From Rallus limicola (taxonomy: Eukaryota > Chordata > Aves > Gruiformes > Rallidae), in assembly GCA_022605955.1 (NCBI GenBank), contig JAKCOZ010000001.1:23428146-23492145 (forward strand): a stretch of 64,000 nucleotides of DNA, written 5' to 3'. Below the pieces are notes generated by a model that was not told the DNA's origin, searched no databases, and saw nothing but the letters and a program-made list of their open reading frames with translations. Positions 1 to 13,800 of the stretch are shown one piece after another. The number at the start of each line of letters is the position of its first letter. The first letter of the stretch is position 1. Made by a program: the position numbers and the translations under genes.

Positions 1-1939
1 TGAACATTTTCCACTGTGGTTACTAGGTTATACTGTATTGTCCTCAAAACTCAGAAATTAAGTTATTTTCTTTTTTTAAATTTGAAAACATCAAACCTTT
101 CCTTTAGATCACCATTATTTTTCTGAGTGTCTGTCTTGCTTCTCAGTTCCTTCAAGGAGTCCTCCTTACCCCTGAGAGCCTATAGAATATTTATCACTGA
201 GTTCTCTTCCAATAAACGATTTTTGTTCATTACGCCTAACTGTTGATGTGTTAAAGGAGTTTCCCCCCCACTGTTTTTCTTGCTTGGTAGGATATGTGTA
301 AAGAAACATGAGTGGGAATTTGCCCAATGATTTCATTAGAGCTTTGCTTTCACTCCTGTATGTTTTGCAATGTTGTTCTCCATAAAATAAGTTGATGCAT
401 AACAAATTTACAGCAGCAACCCTTCAGAAAGAATTTTTCCTTTCCAAGTATTTGGACTTGTGTTGACAAATGTCACAGTGATTGCCATAATACCAAGTTG
501 GAGAGGTACCATTTCCACCCCCGATGCTTTTACCCACAGTGAAATTAGCATTAGCACACGCTTTCAGCACAAAATGTTACCAGTGAATTTTTCATGACTT
601 CCTTCATCAACTGCAGTGCTGACTCTCTGTTGCCCAGTGAGCTGGTGGTGTTGCCAGATTAAGGAAACAAGCACTTAGATAACACCCATTCTGTTGAGTT
701 TGTTTATGCCATTCTGAAGACATGAAATTCACTGCTTGGCAGAGGGCTGTTATAGTCTGCACCTATCCTAACCCCTGTGGGGCTTAAAACTGTTAAGTCT
801 TCTACTTGGCCCTTTCTGCAAAGGTGTAAGTAAAGATAAGCTGGAGGTCTTTGCAGCCTGACATGACACAGCAGTGAAATAGCAAATGGCAATTCCAGGT
901 GAACAGCAATGGAAGAAGACTTATATTGCTATGGCTTTTATTTCTTCTTAAGTAATAAGTGTATTGTTTACTTTTTTCCTTTCCCTCCTTTGAACTATTA
1001 TTTTGAAGGTCATTGTTAAATGGGAAGGGTCGGATTGTAAATTTTGGAAAACTCAGTCCTTCTGCCTTCATGACAAAAGCAAAGCTGTGCAGTATCCTTA
1101 AGAATTTATTCCTTGAATAATAGTGAACTTAAGCTTGAATTAATTTAATTTACTTCATTCTTACCTCATGTATCCTTTGGCCTTTTTGCATGCCTTTCTC
1201 TTATTCAGTATTTTTTTTTTCTCTGTATCCCCTCTACTCTTATTTTCATTGCTTTTTTTTTCTCAAAATAGTTTTTTTTTTTCTCATAGAATTCCCTTGT
1301 TGTCTGCTAAATTTTTTTTCTCTTCATCTTCCTAAAAATACTGAAAATCCTGTTGTCCTCTTTCTGACTTTCCTCTCCCATCTGAAGGAGGCAACACCAC
1401 TGCATGAGGCAGTTCAACGCTCCTCAAATGGTTTGTGGCTGGAGAGGTAAATAAAAACAGCCCAACCTAAGCAAAAGATAGAAATTTAGAGTAACTTGCA
1501 CAACTATTTATATGAATGAAGATTTCTCCACAGATTTTGTTTATGAAGGCATAAAGCTGTGATGAGCAAAAAGATAATAGAATTCCAGTTCCTATTAACT
1601 TTTGAAACCTCAGCTTAAGTCCACTTTTGTTGCAAATGAGCTTCAGAAAATAACAGATGAAGCAGTTTCCTTTTCAGCAAAGGGAAGATGGTCTAAATAG
1701 TTGAACTGAGCAGGCAGCAATAGCATTAATGAAGATGAGGGTTGCATAGAGATCTAGCAAGGAGAATTATTATGACATATGAAAAGAGATGTTTTTGGCA
1801 TCCAGGTAAGTTATTTTGGCTAGTGAAGCTATTATTTTAATAGATAATAAATATTTTTGAAGTCTGGCCTAGATCAACGTATTGGAATAAATTGTGTTTC
1901 AGGTCACTATCAATTCTAACAGTTTTGTTTTAATGCCAG
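1..1939 (+). other. DGKI: DGKI intron upstream of first exon in view
   Basis: No exon with family similarity was found. The stretch is AT-rich with several T-runs (for example near 1210-1310), and no recognisable repeat body. The preceding DGKI exon, which should encode the first C1 finger cysteines ahead of the INFRCKP peptide, is not here. Confidence 0.6.
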
Positions 1940-1996
1940 ATTAATTTTCGCTGCAAACCAACTTTCCGAGAAGGAGGCTCCAGATCTCCAAGAGAA
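1940..1996 (+). CDS. DGKI: DGKI exon: end of first C1 region
   Basis: 57 nt, phase 0 in and out. It encodes [19 protein letters not shown] (partial-peptide residues 1-19), the tail of the first C1 region and the spacer to the second C1 finger. The acceptor is taatgccag before ATTAAT; the donor is gtaagt. The peptide continues directly into NFVRHHW of the next exon, as in type IV DGKs. Confidence 0.9.
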
Positions 1997-4900
1997 GTAA
2001 GTAATGGACAAATGACGATTGCTTTTCATTTGATTTGTGTCCTGATCCACATGGTATGGAGCTGAAACACTGCTTTTACATTTAGAAGAGTCTTAGAGCA
2101 TTGGTTCCCAGTGGGACGCATTCTTCTCCTCATAATAAATGTGAAATAAACTCTAGCTGAGGCACTCCATTACTTTCTTTTGAGGCAGCATTTATTTGTT
2201 TTTCCTTCCTGACTTTTGAACTAGTATTTTTTATTTTTGTCTACTTCCCTTTCCTTCCCCTTGCCTCTTCTTTCATTTACTTGCCTACAAGTATCTCTAG
2301 TTTTGTTGGGTTTTTTTTTCTCTGTTAAAAATATCAGGCATTCAAGAAACATGATTTGCCTCCAGCTACAGTATAAATTTAGCTTCTTGAAGGTCCTGGG
2401 TATGTATTGTTTTTATTGGTATATTAGATATCTTATGCAGTTAGAAGCCAGTGTTTCAAGAACACCTTATTAAGTTTTATAGTTGATTTGGTGGCAAGCT
2501 TGCTCTTAGCAGAAGTAGCTCACTTCCCTGCCAGGTTGGTGCTTCAGTGCTGGCTGGCATAACAGCCCTTCTAACCCCCTTGCTTGCACAGAAAGAGGGA
2601 CAGGAGTCCTGGTCCTGTTTCTTGCTCACCACTTGCTGCCATCCAGGATGTAAGTAGTGCAAACAAGTATATAAGATTGTTTTGATGACTGCTTTTTCCT
2701 GTCCCCTGTCTCTTCTGCATTGATTTCTGATTTTTTTTTCATTTTTTGCATTAAAAGGCTGCATTTCCAAACAGAACGGAGCCACAGCCCTGCATTGATG
2801 CTGGACATAGCTGTGTTTTGTCACTTCTGTGCTCTGTATTTAGGTGATGATTCTCTCTGTGTCACATAACGAACTTCCCTTGTTTTGTAGAATAGTACTG
2901 AGAGAGTATTTCTGGACACATTTCAACATGGATGAAGAACACCCTGTTAACTTTACTCCTCCTGCAAGTTCTGGTTGTGTCTGGGATTTCCCCTTGGGAC
3001 TGCTGCATTTTGCTCCAGCAATGATTACATTGGCTGAAGGAACCTTTAAATTGGTGTTTATAAACCAGTTTCATGCAGATGGTACGGTTTGAGTTCAAGC
3101 TGTCATTGTTTCCTGTAACACATTTTTTGTCCTTCTTTTGCAGAACTTTGTCCGGCACCACTGGGTGCACAGGCGGAGGCAGGAGGGGAAATGTAAGCAA
3201 TGTGGAAAGGTAAGATTTCCAGTGCAGCACAAGCACAGCTTTGGGCACATATGAACTCAGGGTAGCCAGCAGGTCCTTTTAGTCACCGAAAGTTTTCTAT
3301 CCTAAAGTCCTGGAGAAAATGACAAGCGTAAATATATAGAATGGCAATGGCCCCAGTGCCTATGTGGGAGGAGAAAGGGCAGTTCTAACTGCAGGAATGT
3401 GCACATCCCGTGTCCTCTGTCTTTGGGCTGCACTGGCTGGTGAAAATGAGGAGGAGGAAGCTAACCCTGTTAAGCTAACCCTGTGGCAATACGACATTCT
3501 CATGGTGCTGTCTTCTGTGCTGATCTTGTGATGGCCTATTTTTTCAGGCTTCTGGAAAAAGAAGAACCGTTGCTTTATTTCTGCCCTGACAGACTTTAAG
3601 ATATGTGAGACCACTTCACATTTTCTCTGCTCCATAGATTGTGAAAGTTTAAAAAAAAGCTATAAAAAGGGGTAAGAAATACCCTACCTACTGATGACCC
3701 TTCAGAAATATTAGGAACCCCTGAAATCTGTTGAGATATTAAAAATTTAAATTAACACAGGGGTTTAATTTCCTTTCTCTAGCACTATATTGTACTTTTG
3801 CCTTCCTCTTAACATCAACCTGTAAGAAAAACTGGGTCTTATCTTCATGGCACAGCCCTTAAGTCAGAGGAAAAGTAGATTTGTATCTGGATACTGATGC
3901 AGATCATCAACAACATGATCCTACCAGCCCTGACTCATATGGAGAATTTCAGAGGAAATATGTTTTCCCTTTAAATAAGAAATATTCCATTAAGACTAAC
4001 ATGGGTGTTTTGTAATAGAGTTCTTATTTGTCAAGAAACAAAAAGGATTAGGGAAAATTATAACAACAAAAAAAAATCCCATTACATTTATTAGCCAAGT
4101 AGTCTCCTATTACAGAAAAATACTTGTCTGTCTGATGCCCTGCTGCTGCATTTCTTGTACGTCTGAGTGAGAAGCATCTTTTATACTTCCTTGCTGTGCA
4201 AGAAAAAGGGAACTATCACTGAACTGGAATGGCAGTAAATTTAAAGCAATAGAAGTAAGTATTATTCATTGAATACCTAATGATTATGGTGGATCTCATT
4301 CTTGTGTAATATTAGTCCTATCCCATGTCTGCATTTGGGTAGTTACATATTTTAATGTTCATGAATAATAGTTAGAGTAAAGAAAGTGGGTATATGCTAA
4401 ATATTAATTTCTATTTCAAGTTTCAAGTCACTAGCCAGTGGAAATGGTTTAATGCTCCCCAATATCTTTAGTGTGGCTTCATTTGTTGTGTGCCTTCTGT
4501 GCCACTGTTGACACTTCTTGACAGCTGGAGAGATAAGGTGTCTATGTAAGTGTTTCACCTCAGATCAGAACTGCAGTTTGGAAGAAATTTTCCTGATTTT
4601 CTTCGAATCACAGACTGGTTTGGGTTGGAAGGGACCTCAAAGATCATCTAGTTCCAACCCCCTCCCATGGGCAGGGACACCCTTCACTAGACCATGTTGC
4701 CCAAAGCCTCATCTAACCTGTCCTTAAACTCTTCCAGTGAGGGGGCTTTCACAATCCCTCTGGGAAATCTGGGCCAGGGCCTCACCATCCTTATAGTAAA
4801 GAATTTATCCCTAATTTCTAATCTAAACCTACCCTCTTTCAGCTTGAAGCCATTATTTCTTGTCCTATCACTGCACTCCTTGATGAACCGTCCCTCTCCT

Positions 4901-7800
4901 GCTTTCCTATAGGACCCCTTTAAGTATTGGTAGGCGGTAATTAGGTCTCCCTGGAGCCTTCTTTTCTCCAGGCTGAACAAGCCCAACTGCCCCAGCCTGT
5001 CTTTGTAGGAGAGACGCTCCAGCCCCCTGATCACTTTTGTGTCCCTCTTCCGGACTCTTTCCAACAGCTCCATGTCTTTCCTGTACTGGGGACTCTAGAG
5101 ATGGACGCAGTATTCCAAGTGGGGTCATCACTTAGCCCAGTTCACACGTGGAGCAGTCTTGCAGCAAATTAATCTAAAAGGAATTCAGTTCAACTTAATT
5201 GCAAGTTACCTTTGTGGCTAATCACATTCAGTCCACGGGACCAGACTATAGTAAAAAATAAAATTTTTGGAATATCTTTGTGTGTAGTGTCCTCAGTACC
5301 AACAGAACTTGTCTCATCTATACTTTATTTTTCTTCTCCTTCCCAGGGGTGATTTCACTGCCGGACAGCGAAAGTACCATATTCACAAATAAGCAGTGCC
5401 AGGGAAGGGAGGATGCAAAGTCTTGTTCAAAATCTTACTGAGTGCAGTGGAACCAAGTGATCTGTTTCTATCTACTTCATGTGATGATTTCCCTTCTGCC
5501 TTTTTTTTTTTTCTTTTGTAACTGGGGACTTAAATCTTAAGACAAAGTACCATTCAGCCCAGTATTCAATAGTGGCTTATTATGGAAAAGCATAAATAGG
5601 GGCAGATATTTAGTGATGCATCCCCAAAACAGTCTTCAGGATTCTAAGGATTTCTGTCATGAATTTCCAGGTGCCTTTATATTTAACAGCCTATGATAAC
5701 TTTCTCTCCTGTGATCTTGCATAGTATCTTCTTGAGTTCCTACAAAGTTTTGGCAGTTGCAACATCCCTTAGCAAGGAATTCCCAAAATTAATTACATGC
5801 TGTAATGAGAACCACATTTTGTTTCAAAACAGTGACTAGTTTTCTTCTAATGCTCCATAGCTCTTTTGTTGGAAATGTTGTTAAATAAAAGCTCCAAAAC
5901 TGTGTTTTCTACACCATCCATGTTGTTTAAGAACTCATTTCTTTCCCTGGCAGGTGAGGGAAAAGATAGCTTTGTAGCTTATAGCTGTTATTAGCTGTTT
6001 GTTACTTGGGTTCATCAGTGAAATTGGGATTTATTTTTTCTTTTCTTTACATAATGCAGCATAAGAACACTCAGACCATGTGGCCCAGCATCCACACTGA
6101 CTGTGTGCAGTAACAGAAGCTTTAGGATAAATGCAGCATGATCTTTTCTTCATATACTTCCAGTTACCAATAGCTTAGGGGTTTTTTGAGACTAAAAATG
6201 CATCTGGTCCATCATGCTAAACAGACACTTTATTTCTTTCTACTTTCTGTGGTGACCATGACACACGCAGTGTGCAGTTCTAGTCACCATCTCTTGCTGT
6301 TACTGGTCTCTTTAGAGGCCTGTGAATTGACACAAGTCTGGATATTTTCCCTGAGTACAAAGGCAGGATTGAAATTCCTAGTAGTTGAAAGGCAATTCTA
6401 GTTCTTCGCTATTTCAGCAGAGATCACTATCCAAGTACTTCTGTTGCTGTTTGTATTTGAGTTCTAATAACACCTGATTCTCCAAAAGCAGTGTTATATT
6501 GGAATGTCTTGGGGAGCATTAAGAAAGGACTAAATATCAGGAAAATATATGCAAAAAAATTATTTTCTTAGTAGCCCTAACACTGGTGTGAAAATACTCC
6601 TTAATAAAGCCCATTTGAGAATAACCAAAACATGTTAGAGGTAGTAATCCCTATGCACTCTGTGTGAATGTCTACATTAACATGGTCTTTGATCCCAATT
6701 ATTTAGACAGACTGTAGTCACCAACACAAGCTGGAGATTCAGGTGCTCTTTTCCTCCAAATAAATCTTCTCTGGTATGGACAACTCTTCAGGAGCATGCA
6801 CTTTCATGTGTTGTACAGGAATTGGGTGCCACTGAATCAGGGCTAATCCGTATTGTTAGGCTGATTTTCTCACAAAGGTAAAATTAATTTTCTATCCCAA
6901 AATTTCTTTGTGCACAAGTCCTCCTTGCATTGGCCCTGCAATAAGATAGCTGAATTTTAGGTTTCCTTCTCATTGAGAGGAGATGGAAGAGATGATTTCT
7001 GGTGGAACATGGGGTCTCTTCAGTGTTTCAACCTGATAGTCCCAATAAAATCTCACTGTAACCTGCAGTACATTATTTCATCAGTTCCTTTGTTTGTAAA
7101 GCTAGCTTTCAAATAATTGCTATCATACCTCAAACACATATCCTTAGGAAGAATTAGCTCACATTTCTAAAGCCATTTGAGGAAGAAAAGTGGTGTTTTA
7201 TTGCTACTTATCATTAATATGTTTTTATTGCTGTATCATTTTCTCTAATGACTCCTTAAAAGCCAAATGGCTTACTGAATAAATGAAAAATGGTCCATCC
7301 AGAACCAGACAAGCTGCACAGTCCATATGTTTAAAATACGCTACTGATGGGCTGTGGAATTAATGTACTGAATTTTAGGTTTTATTAGTGGAGGGTTTGG
7401 GAGAGAAGAATTTCTCCCCTGCTTGTCACAAAGCAGAACAAAACAAAACATTTCATGGCCATTGGAGACTGAAATATTTTTTTAATATACTTTGGGACAA
7501 GATAGAGTAAGATTTGTGGAAAACATTGAGAAACCCTAGTCTAAGTGAATGAGAGGAGAACATTTATCCAGCATCAGACCTCTGTTCCAGCACTGATATC
7601 CTCATACTGCCACTCTGTATTGCTCCCACACTGACTGGCAGACTAGGTCTGCCCAGTCAGGAGCAGCTGGCCAGCTCATCTTTGTGAAGCCATTTGACTA
7701 TGCTCTATTATTAAACCTGAATATGCCAGGTCACCATCATTATGAAGAATCTACTCTCTCAATTTCTCTGTATATAAAACCTGAGGCACTGGCAGAAGGA

Positions 7801-7834
<34 letters not shown>

Positions 7835-10800
7835 CAGTGATAACACAAACTTATTCAGGAGTTGGCTTTAGTTGGTGATATGGTCTATCTGGTTAGCTAG
7901 TTTGATTACATGCTAGGGATGCCTGAAAATGTAGCTGAGATGCACACTTCTGCATGTCAGGCAGACGGGGAGAGCACTCCTCTCCTCTTCAGAGGGTTGA
8001 TAGGATTCTCCTCAACTACCACATAGGGACAGACTGTAGCTTGATCCCTCACTTAACCAGCACATTCTGGATGGGGTTTTGGATGTTCTTTTAATTCTCC
8101 TTCCTGGTGTGCTTAATACTGTCATTCCACTGAGCACTAATAGGCTCATTTTTCCTGCAGGTGTTCATCTTCCTATTCATTTCCACAGCAGCTAGGATAA
8201 GAAGAACATGAATTATAGAAGCTTTTAGGAAATGTTGTGTTAGATATTACTAAGTTAGATGATTATAACTCTTTGCACTGGGTCTTGTGTACTGTCCAAG
8301 TGTAGAAGATTCAGGTAAAACACAAGCTTGTCAAAAAGAAAACTCTCTCACAAATTCACTACGTGGCAGAGAGACTTTGAATTAGAAAACTCTGGGTGGT
8401 GATGGGCTACATAATGTAGTAGTGTTGAGGTTTAGCCCAGCCAACAACTAAGCACCACACAGGTACTAGCTCATTCCTCCCCCAGTGCTATCTTGCCAAG
8501 GGGATGGGGAGTGAAGGGGGAAAAAAAAGCTACTATGTTAAGATAAAGAATAATAATAATGATAATAAAACAAATTATAATAATAGTAATACTACTACAA
8601 GGGATGCACAAATGCAATTACTCACCACATGCAAAAGGAAAGAAAAAAAGAAGACAATCCAATGTCCAGTCTGTTTCTTAGCAGTGAATTGACTTCCTGG
8701 TTGACTTCTGCAGTTATATCCAGAGCATAATATTCTATGGTAGGGAACATCCCTTGGCCAGTTTGACACAGCTGTCCTGACTGAGCTCTCCCAGTTCTTG
8801 TGCACCTGCATGGTGTGAGAAGCCAAAAAATACTTGTTTTGCTGTAGCTGCTACTACAGCTACCTAGCAGCAACTAAAAATGTCAGTGTATTATCAACAC
8901 TGTTCTCATACTTAATCTAAAACACAGCACCAGCTACTAGAAAGAAAAAATTAACACTGTCTCAGCCGAGAGTCTTGATAAGAGCCAATGAATAAAGGCT
9001 CTTAACTGGAAATCTGAAATAAATCTAGGCAGTGAAGGTGGCTATGATAAAATGTTCAGTAGAGTTCTAGACTTTCCATCTCTGCTGCCATTAACACAAA
9101 CACATTTTTTCCTCCAGCTAAAATAAGCTTTAACTGAACACAATTTTTCAGGCCATAGCTCAAATTACCAGTTGTTGCCTGTGTTATATGTAAGAAGGAT
9201 GTATTTGACCCACTGTTTTTTTCCAGGCCTAGAATTTAGAGCAAAATTATATGTCTGCTGAAATTGCAGACTTATTAAACTGTTCTGTGGGACAATAAAA
9301 TCTCATATTTGCTGGCAATGTTGGTGGGGTTTTTTTTCTCTTGCAAAATAAATTATTTATTTATAGTTTTAATCTGTTTGATTTGAATCAGGCTATCTTG
9401 GTTTTTGGAATCTAGAAAAAAGATTTTCATTCAAGTCAGCCCAATGAAGCAATAAACAATTTCCCAAACAGAACATTTCCACACAGACATTGTAGTTGAT
9501 TCCATTTGCTACTTAAAAATCCCCAAAACACAAAACAATGAAAAACAACAGAACAAAAAAACAAAGACAAGAAAAAAAGGAAAATTCTAATTCTTCCTAT
9601 CTAGAGCAAAAAAGACTGCAGGGAGAGAATGTTCTAATCAACCAAAAAATCTGAATCTTATTCAGATCTGTAGAAATCTGTTGAAATAGGAATTCCTTCC
9701 TGGGGCTTCCCCCTTTCCTTTTTAACTACAGAAATTAAGAAAAAGCTTAAACTTTTGGACAAATGTCTTTAAAATTTATGTGATAAAATGCCCTAGTTGA
9801 ACCTCTCCTCTATCCTGTCTTTATGTCTCTCAAAATGTTTTGTATGTAAGAGCTTTAAGGCTAAACCAGTGTATCTGACTGCAATGAACTGATTTAGCCT
9901 AACACAGCCTCCTGGCAAGAGTTAAAGCTGTAAATTTTCTTGTAGTCAGGATGAATTTATCCTTTTTTCCTGCTTATTCTAGGGCTTTCAGCAGAAATTC
10001 TCCTTCCATAGTAAAGAGATTGTGGCTATCAGTTGTTCCTGGTGCAAGCTGGCGGTAAGTGGACAATATTTAGTGAGATGGGTAGCAGCATCACTGACTT
10101 GACCACACTGCACGCAATTTCATTTCTCCTGGCTTTCAGGGTTACCCCTCTGTGAATCATGCCTGATTTTGCCATTTATGTTCCTTTTACTCAAAGACAT
10201 TATAACATGACCTGATTGACAGGAGCCCTCTAAGAGAAGAGTGTAGCTGCACAATGTAGTCGCTAGCTACCTCCTATCAATGCCTTGCTGCTGCTAGCTC
10301 AGAGAGCCAAAGGGCACTTAATGCACTCAAGCTGCATCAAACTAGTCTGATGTCTTCAATCTGTTTTGAAGTATGGGTGTCTAGTTTTCACCCTTTTTTT
10401 CCTCTCTGTGCTCCCCCTTTACCTTTCTTGGTGTCCTTATTGTCTCTACTTTTTTTCTCTCTTCCAGTTTCATAATAAAGTCACCTGTTTCATGCTACAT
10501 CACATTGAGGAGCCATGTTCTCTGGGGGCTCACGCTGCTGTCATTGTGCCTCCCACCTGGATCATTAAGGTGAAGAAACCTCAGGTAACTGCATGCTGAT
10601 GTCTGTTTCTGAAGCTGTATGGCTGCACAGGGCCAGCCTGGCTTTGCCACTCTGTACTCCTTCACTAAAGCATGCTTGTTCAGCCCTGTCTTTATCCCTG
10701 AAACCCAGCATACATCCATGGTGATTATGAACTCGTATCCTCTCACCTCTCCATCCAGCCCTTCAGTAGGTTTCCTTGTTTGGGACAATTAGCAACAAAC

Positions 10801-13800
10801 ATGACTTTTGTTCTGAGCAAATCCAGCTCAGGTTTGTTCCTCTAACTGTGACTTCAGTGAGCATACTGCAAGAAATCCCCTGTGTTGTAGGCAGTCAAGC
10901 ATGTTTCATTAAATAGAGCTGAGCAAATACAGGGAAAAACATTCACGTGAAGTTTTTGTAATGGATGTGATATGTTTTAGACAAGATACTGTCTTGTGGT
11001 GAACACAATAGGGAGAGAAGGTATTCAAAAGAGAGCTGGCCAAAAATTAAAAGGGCATTCCCATCATGCATGAAGTATTTTGATCTTTGAAAGTCTGTTT
11101 TTGCTCCAGGTGAACTGAAAGAATCAGGCAAACACACACTGTACATATCAGGGAGCCAGAAAGGCTGGTAAAATTTTTATTTCAGAAGCACTGTTAAAAG
11201 TTGTTTGTTGTTGGTTTGTGGTGGGTTTTTTGTTTTTGTTTTTTGGGGTTTTTTTTGTTTGTTTGTTTTTTTTGTTCATTTTTTCCCTGAAATGAAGTGT
11301 TTGAGACATTGAATGTCCCACTCCCATTTTCTTGCAATTTTTCTCCATTGACAGAATGCTGGTTTTATCAAGCACTTCCTTGGGAAGTGACCCAGGGCTT
11401 TCTGGCTCTGTGTCCTGGTTGCAACAAGAGGCAGAGAAGTTCAGGCTGTAAGCAAGGCACTAAAACAAAATAATCCCATGGAACTGGAAAAAGTTCTTTG
11501 TTGGAACACTGGTCTGTCCATGCTTGAAAATCTAGGGGAATGACTGTCATATTTGTGTGTGTGTAGTGCTTCTAACAAGTGGCAAATTCACTATCCACCT
11601 CTCCTGAGAAAAGTTTTCTTTGGCATTTGTGTTTTTTCCCCACACTCTTCTCTTACTGTTAGTCTTACTCCAGCCTCCACCAGAGACATCTATTTTTTTC
11701 CTTCTTTTGTTGAAGAGTCCTTGGTAGGGACTTAATTTTCTTGGCTAATTTTCAGGACCTCTATGGTATTTGGCATAAAAAATGAGGCTGGCGTCCTTTC
11801 TGTGTCTTTGAAGAGACTGTATAGCCCATTAGTCTTAAGTCTTTGATTCCTGGGCTTCACAGCAAGCTGCCTGGAAGCTCTGTTTTGGGCATTAACCAGA
11901 GAATTGGTAACTTAAAATTTTGTGATCTGGAGCTGGATCCATGGGGTAGACATCCTTGGGCTGGGAACCACTAGGAAGAACTTCCTAACTGTTCCAATCC
12001 AGACCTGGACACCGGGTATTGTTAGGGTCCTTTGGTGACCTGGTCCTTGGGTGACCTGTACCCTAACCGTTTACCTGCAACTAACCCCATACATGAGGGA
12101 GAAGGGAGACAGCTGATCTGAGAACCAGCTTCCTGTGGCCAGAAGTGCTAGCCTCTTCCTATGTCTGATAAGGAAATGAAATCTTTTTTCACCTAGCATG
12201 TTTCAAATTCATTTATCATTCAAACTGTTTTAAATCACTGCTTTAAAAAAAAAATCAAAAATAAAAGAAAACCCATTTCATGTGCTTTTCAACGTACTTT
12301 TGTAACAACAACAACAACAACAACAGATTATTTTATTGTTTATGTAATTTCATCACTTACCAAACCCCTCTGTGACCTGGCAGTGCACTGTGGTTGACAT
12401 ACTCCTAACCATAATCAGGAAAATAATATTAAACCCCAAATGCTAATTTTAATAAAAAGAGATCACATGAATGTTACATAGATGTACCCATGTCTGATAT
12501 TAATAAGAGAAGCCTTTCTTTGTTCTTTTAAATTATTATTTAATTTAATTTTTATTTTAAATAACCCAACCAATTAAAAAATTAGCACTTGTAACTTTTT
12601 TCAACTTGGCTAACATTTTATTAGCTTTGTGAGCCTGAGTCGTGAGTGGAGAGGAAGTAATATTCTCTCTCCATCCTGTTTCAAGTCCTTGAAATTCGAG
12701 GTCAGTAGCATGCAAAAAAATTAGTATTGGATAGATCAAAATGATATTGAGCACAATGATCGTATTTCCATGAAACTTCATAACAGCATCCATTGCAATG
12801 TTAGTTCTGGGGAATGCATCCTCATTGCTGTAGAAAGTACTGGTCCATCTTTCAGATGTTTTTTCAGATTTTTGGCAGACGTTTTGTTTTCTTTTTTTTT
12901 AGGAAATATTTTCTCCTCTCATGCTGTTTCTGGCCAGCTCTACTTCTGTGTATTTTGACTCTCTTCACCCTATATGCATGTTTGGTAAACACTTATCAAA
13001 TATTGACTGCGTTCAATCCACTGAATACAAACAAAATACTTAGAAATTTTTGTTAATTCAGATAGTAAATAAATGTGTTGCCAGCAATCTGTTTTTCACA
13101 TATTCTACAATCAGAATAAATTGGCTAGAAGTCTTTTTGTTATAAATTATTTCCTCAGCTCTAATTAACTACTCACATTGGTCACAGGCAACTCCTGAAC
13201 TGAATTCCCTACTCATATGAAATTGATTTTAGTGGTGCCTTCATCCTGTTTGCTGATTGTTTCTTTTAAGCAAATAAGATGGCTTTTTGTAGCAAAAAAC
13301 TTGCCCTGATTTTTGATTTGTATTTCTCTTTTTATTGCTACAAAAATGGTTTTCCATGCTCAGTATGTACAACGTGGGTCACCACCTTTCAAATATTGGG
13401 CTTGAATAAAGAGAACAACCCCCCTCTGATTACCAGCAACATTGTGGTAATGAAATATTATGGTGTAATTGGTTAAAGACAAATCTCTGCTGGCAACCTA
13501 TGTTCTAAATGGGGAACTTTTTCTTCTTGCAAGCAATTGATTGCAAGATGAAGGATATCCAGAATGTTTCTAAAAGCTTTGGGATTGGTGGTAGCCCTGT
13601 ATGTAACGGCCCATTTACGTGAATGGAAAACTCCCAGTATCTATTCCATATTATTCATAATGTGAACCACTTCTGTAACTTTACTGATTTCCAGTGTTTC
13701 TGTGCTGTGTTAGCAGCACTTTGATACCAGGTCAGATTGCTTGGAGTTAAAATCAATCTCATGTCCTAGTTTATGAAAGGTGACCCCTGTTGACTGGTGG

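Larger units (their letters stand above)
3210..9982 (+). other. DGKI: DGKI intron, 6773 nt
   Basis: Contains the CR1 fragment at 4604-5130, the A30 tract at 7804-7833 and the decayed LTR at 8423-8976 listed separately. The rest is AT-rich unique-looking sequence with no recognised exon. Confidence 0.6.

Noticed and set aside
5340..5385. ccttcccag followed by GGGTGATTTC as an exon start
   Set aside because: In the DGKI phase (0) the second codon is TGA.
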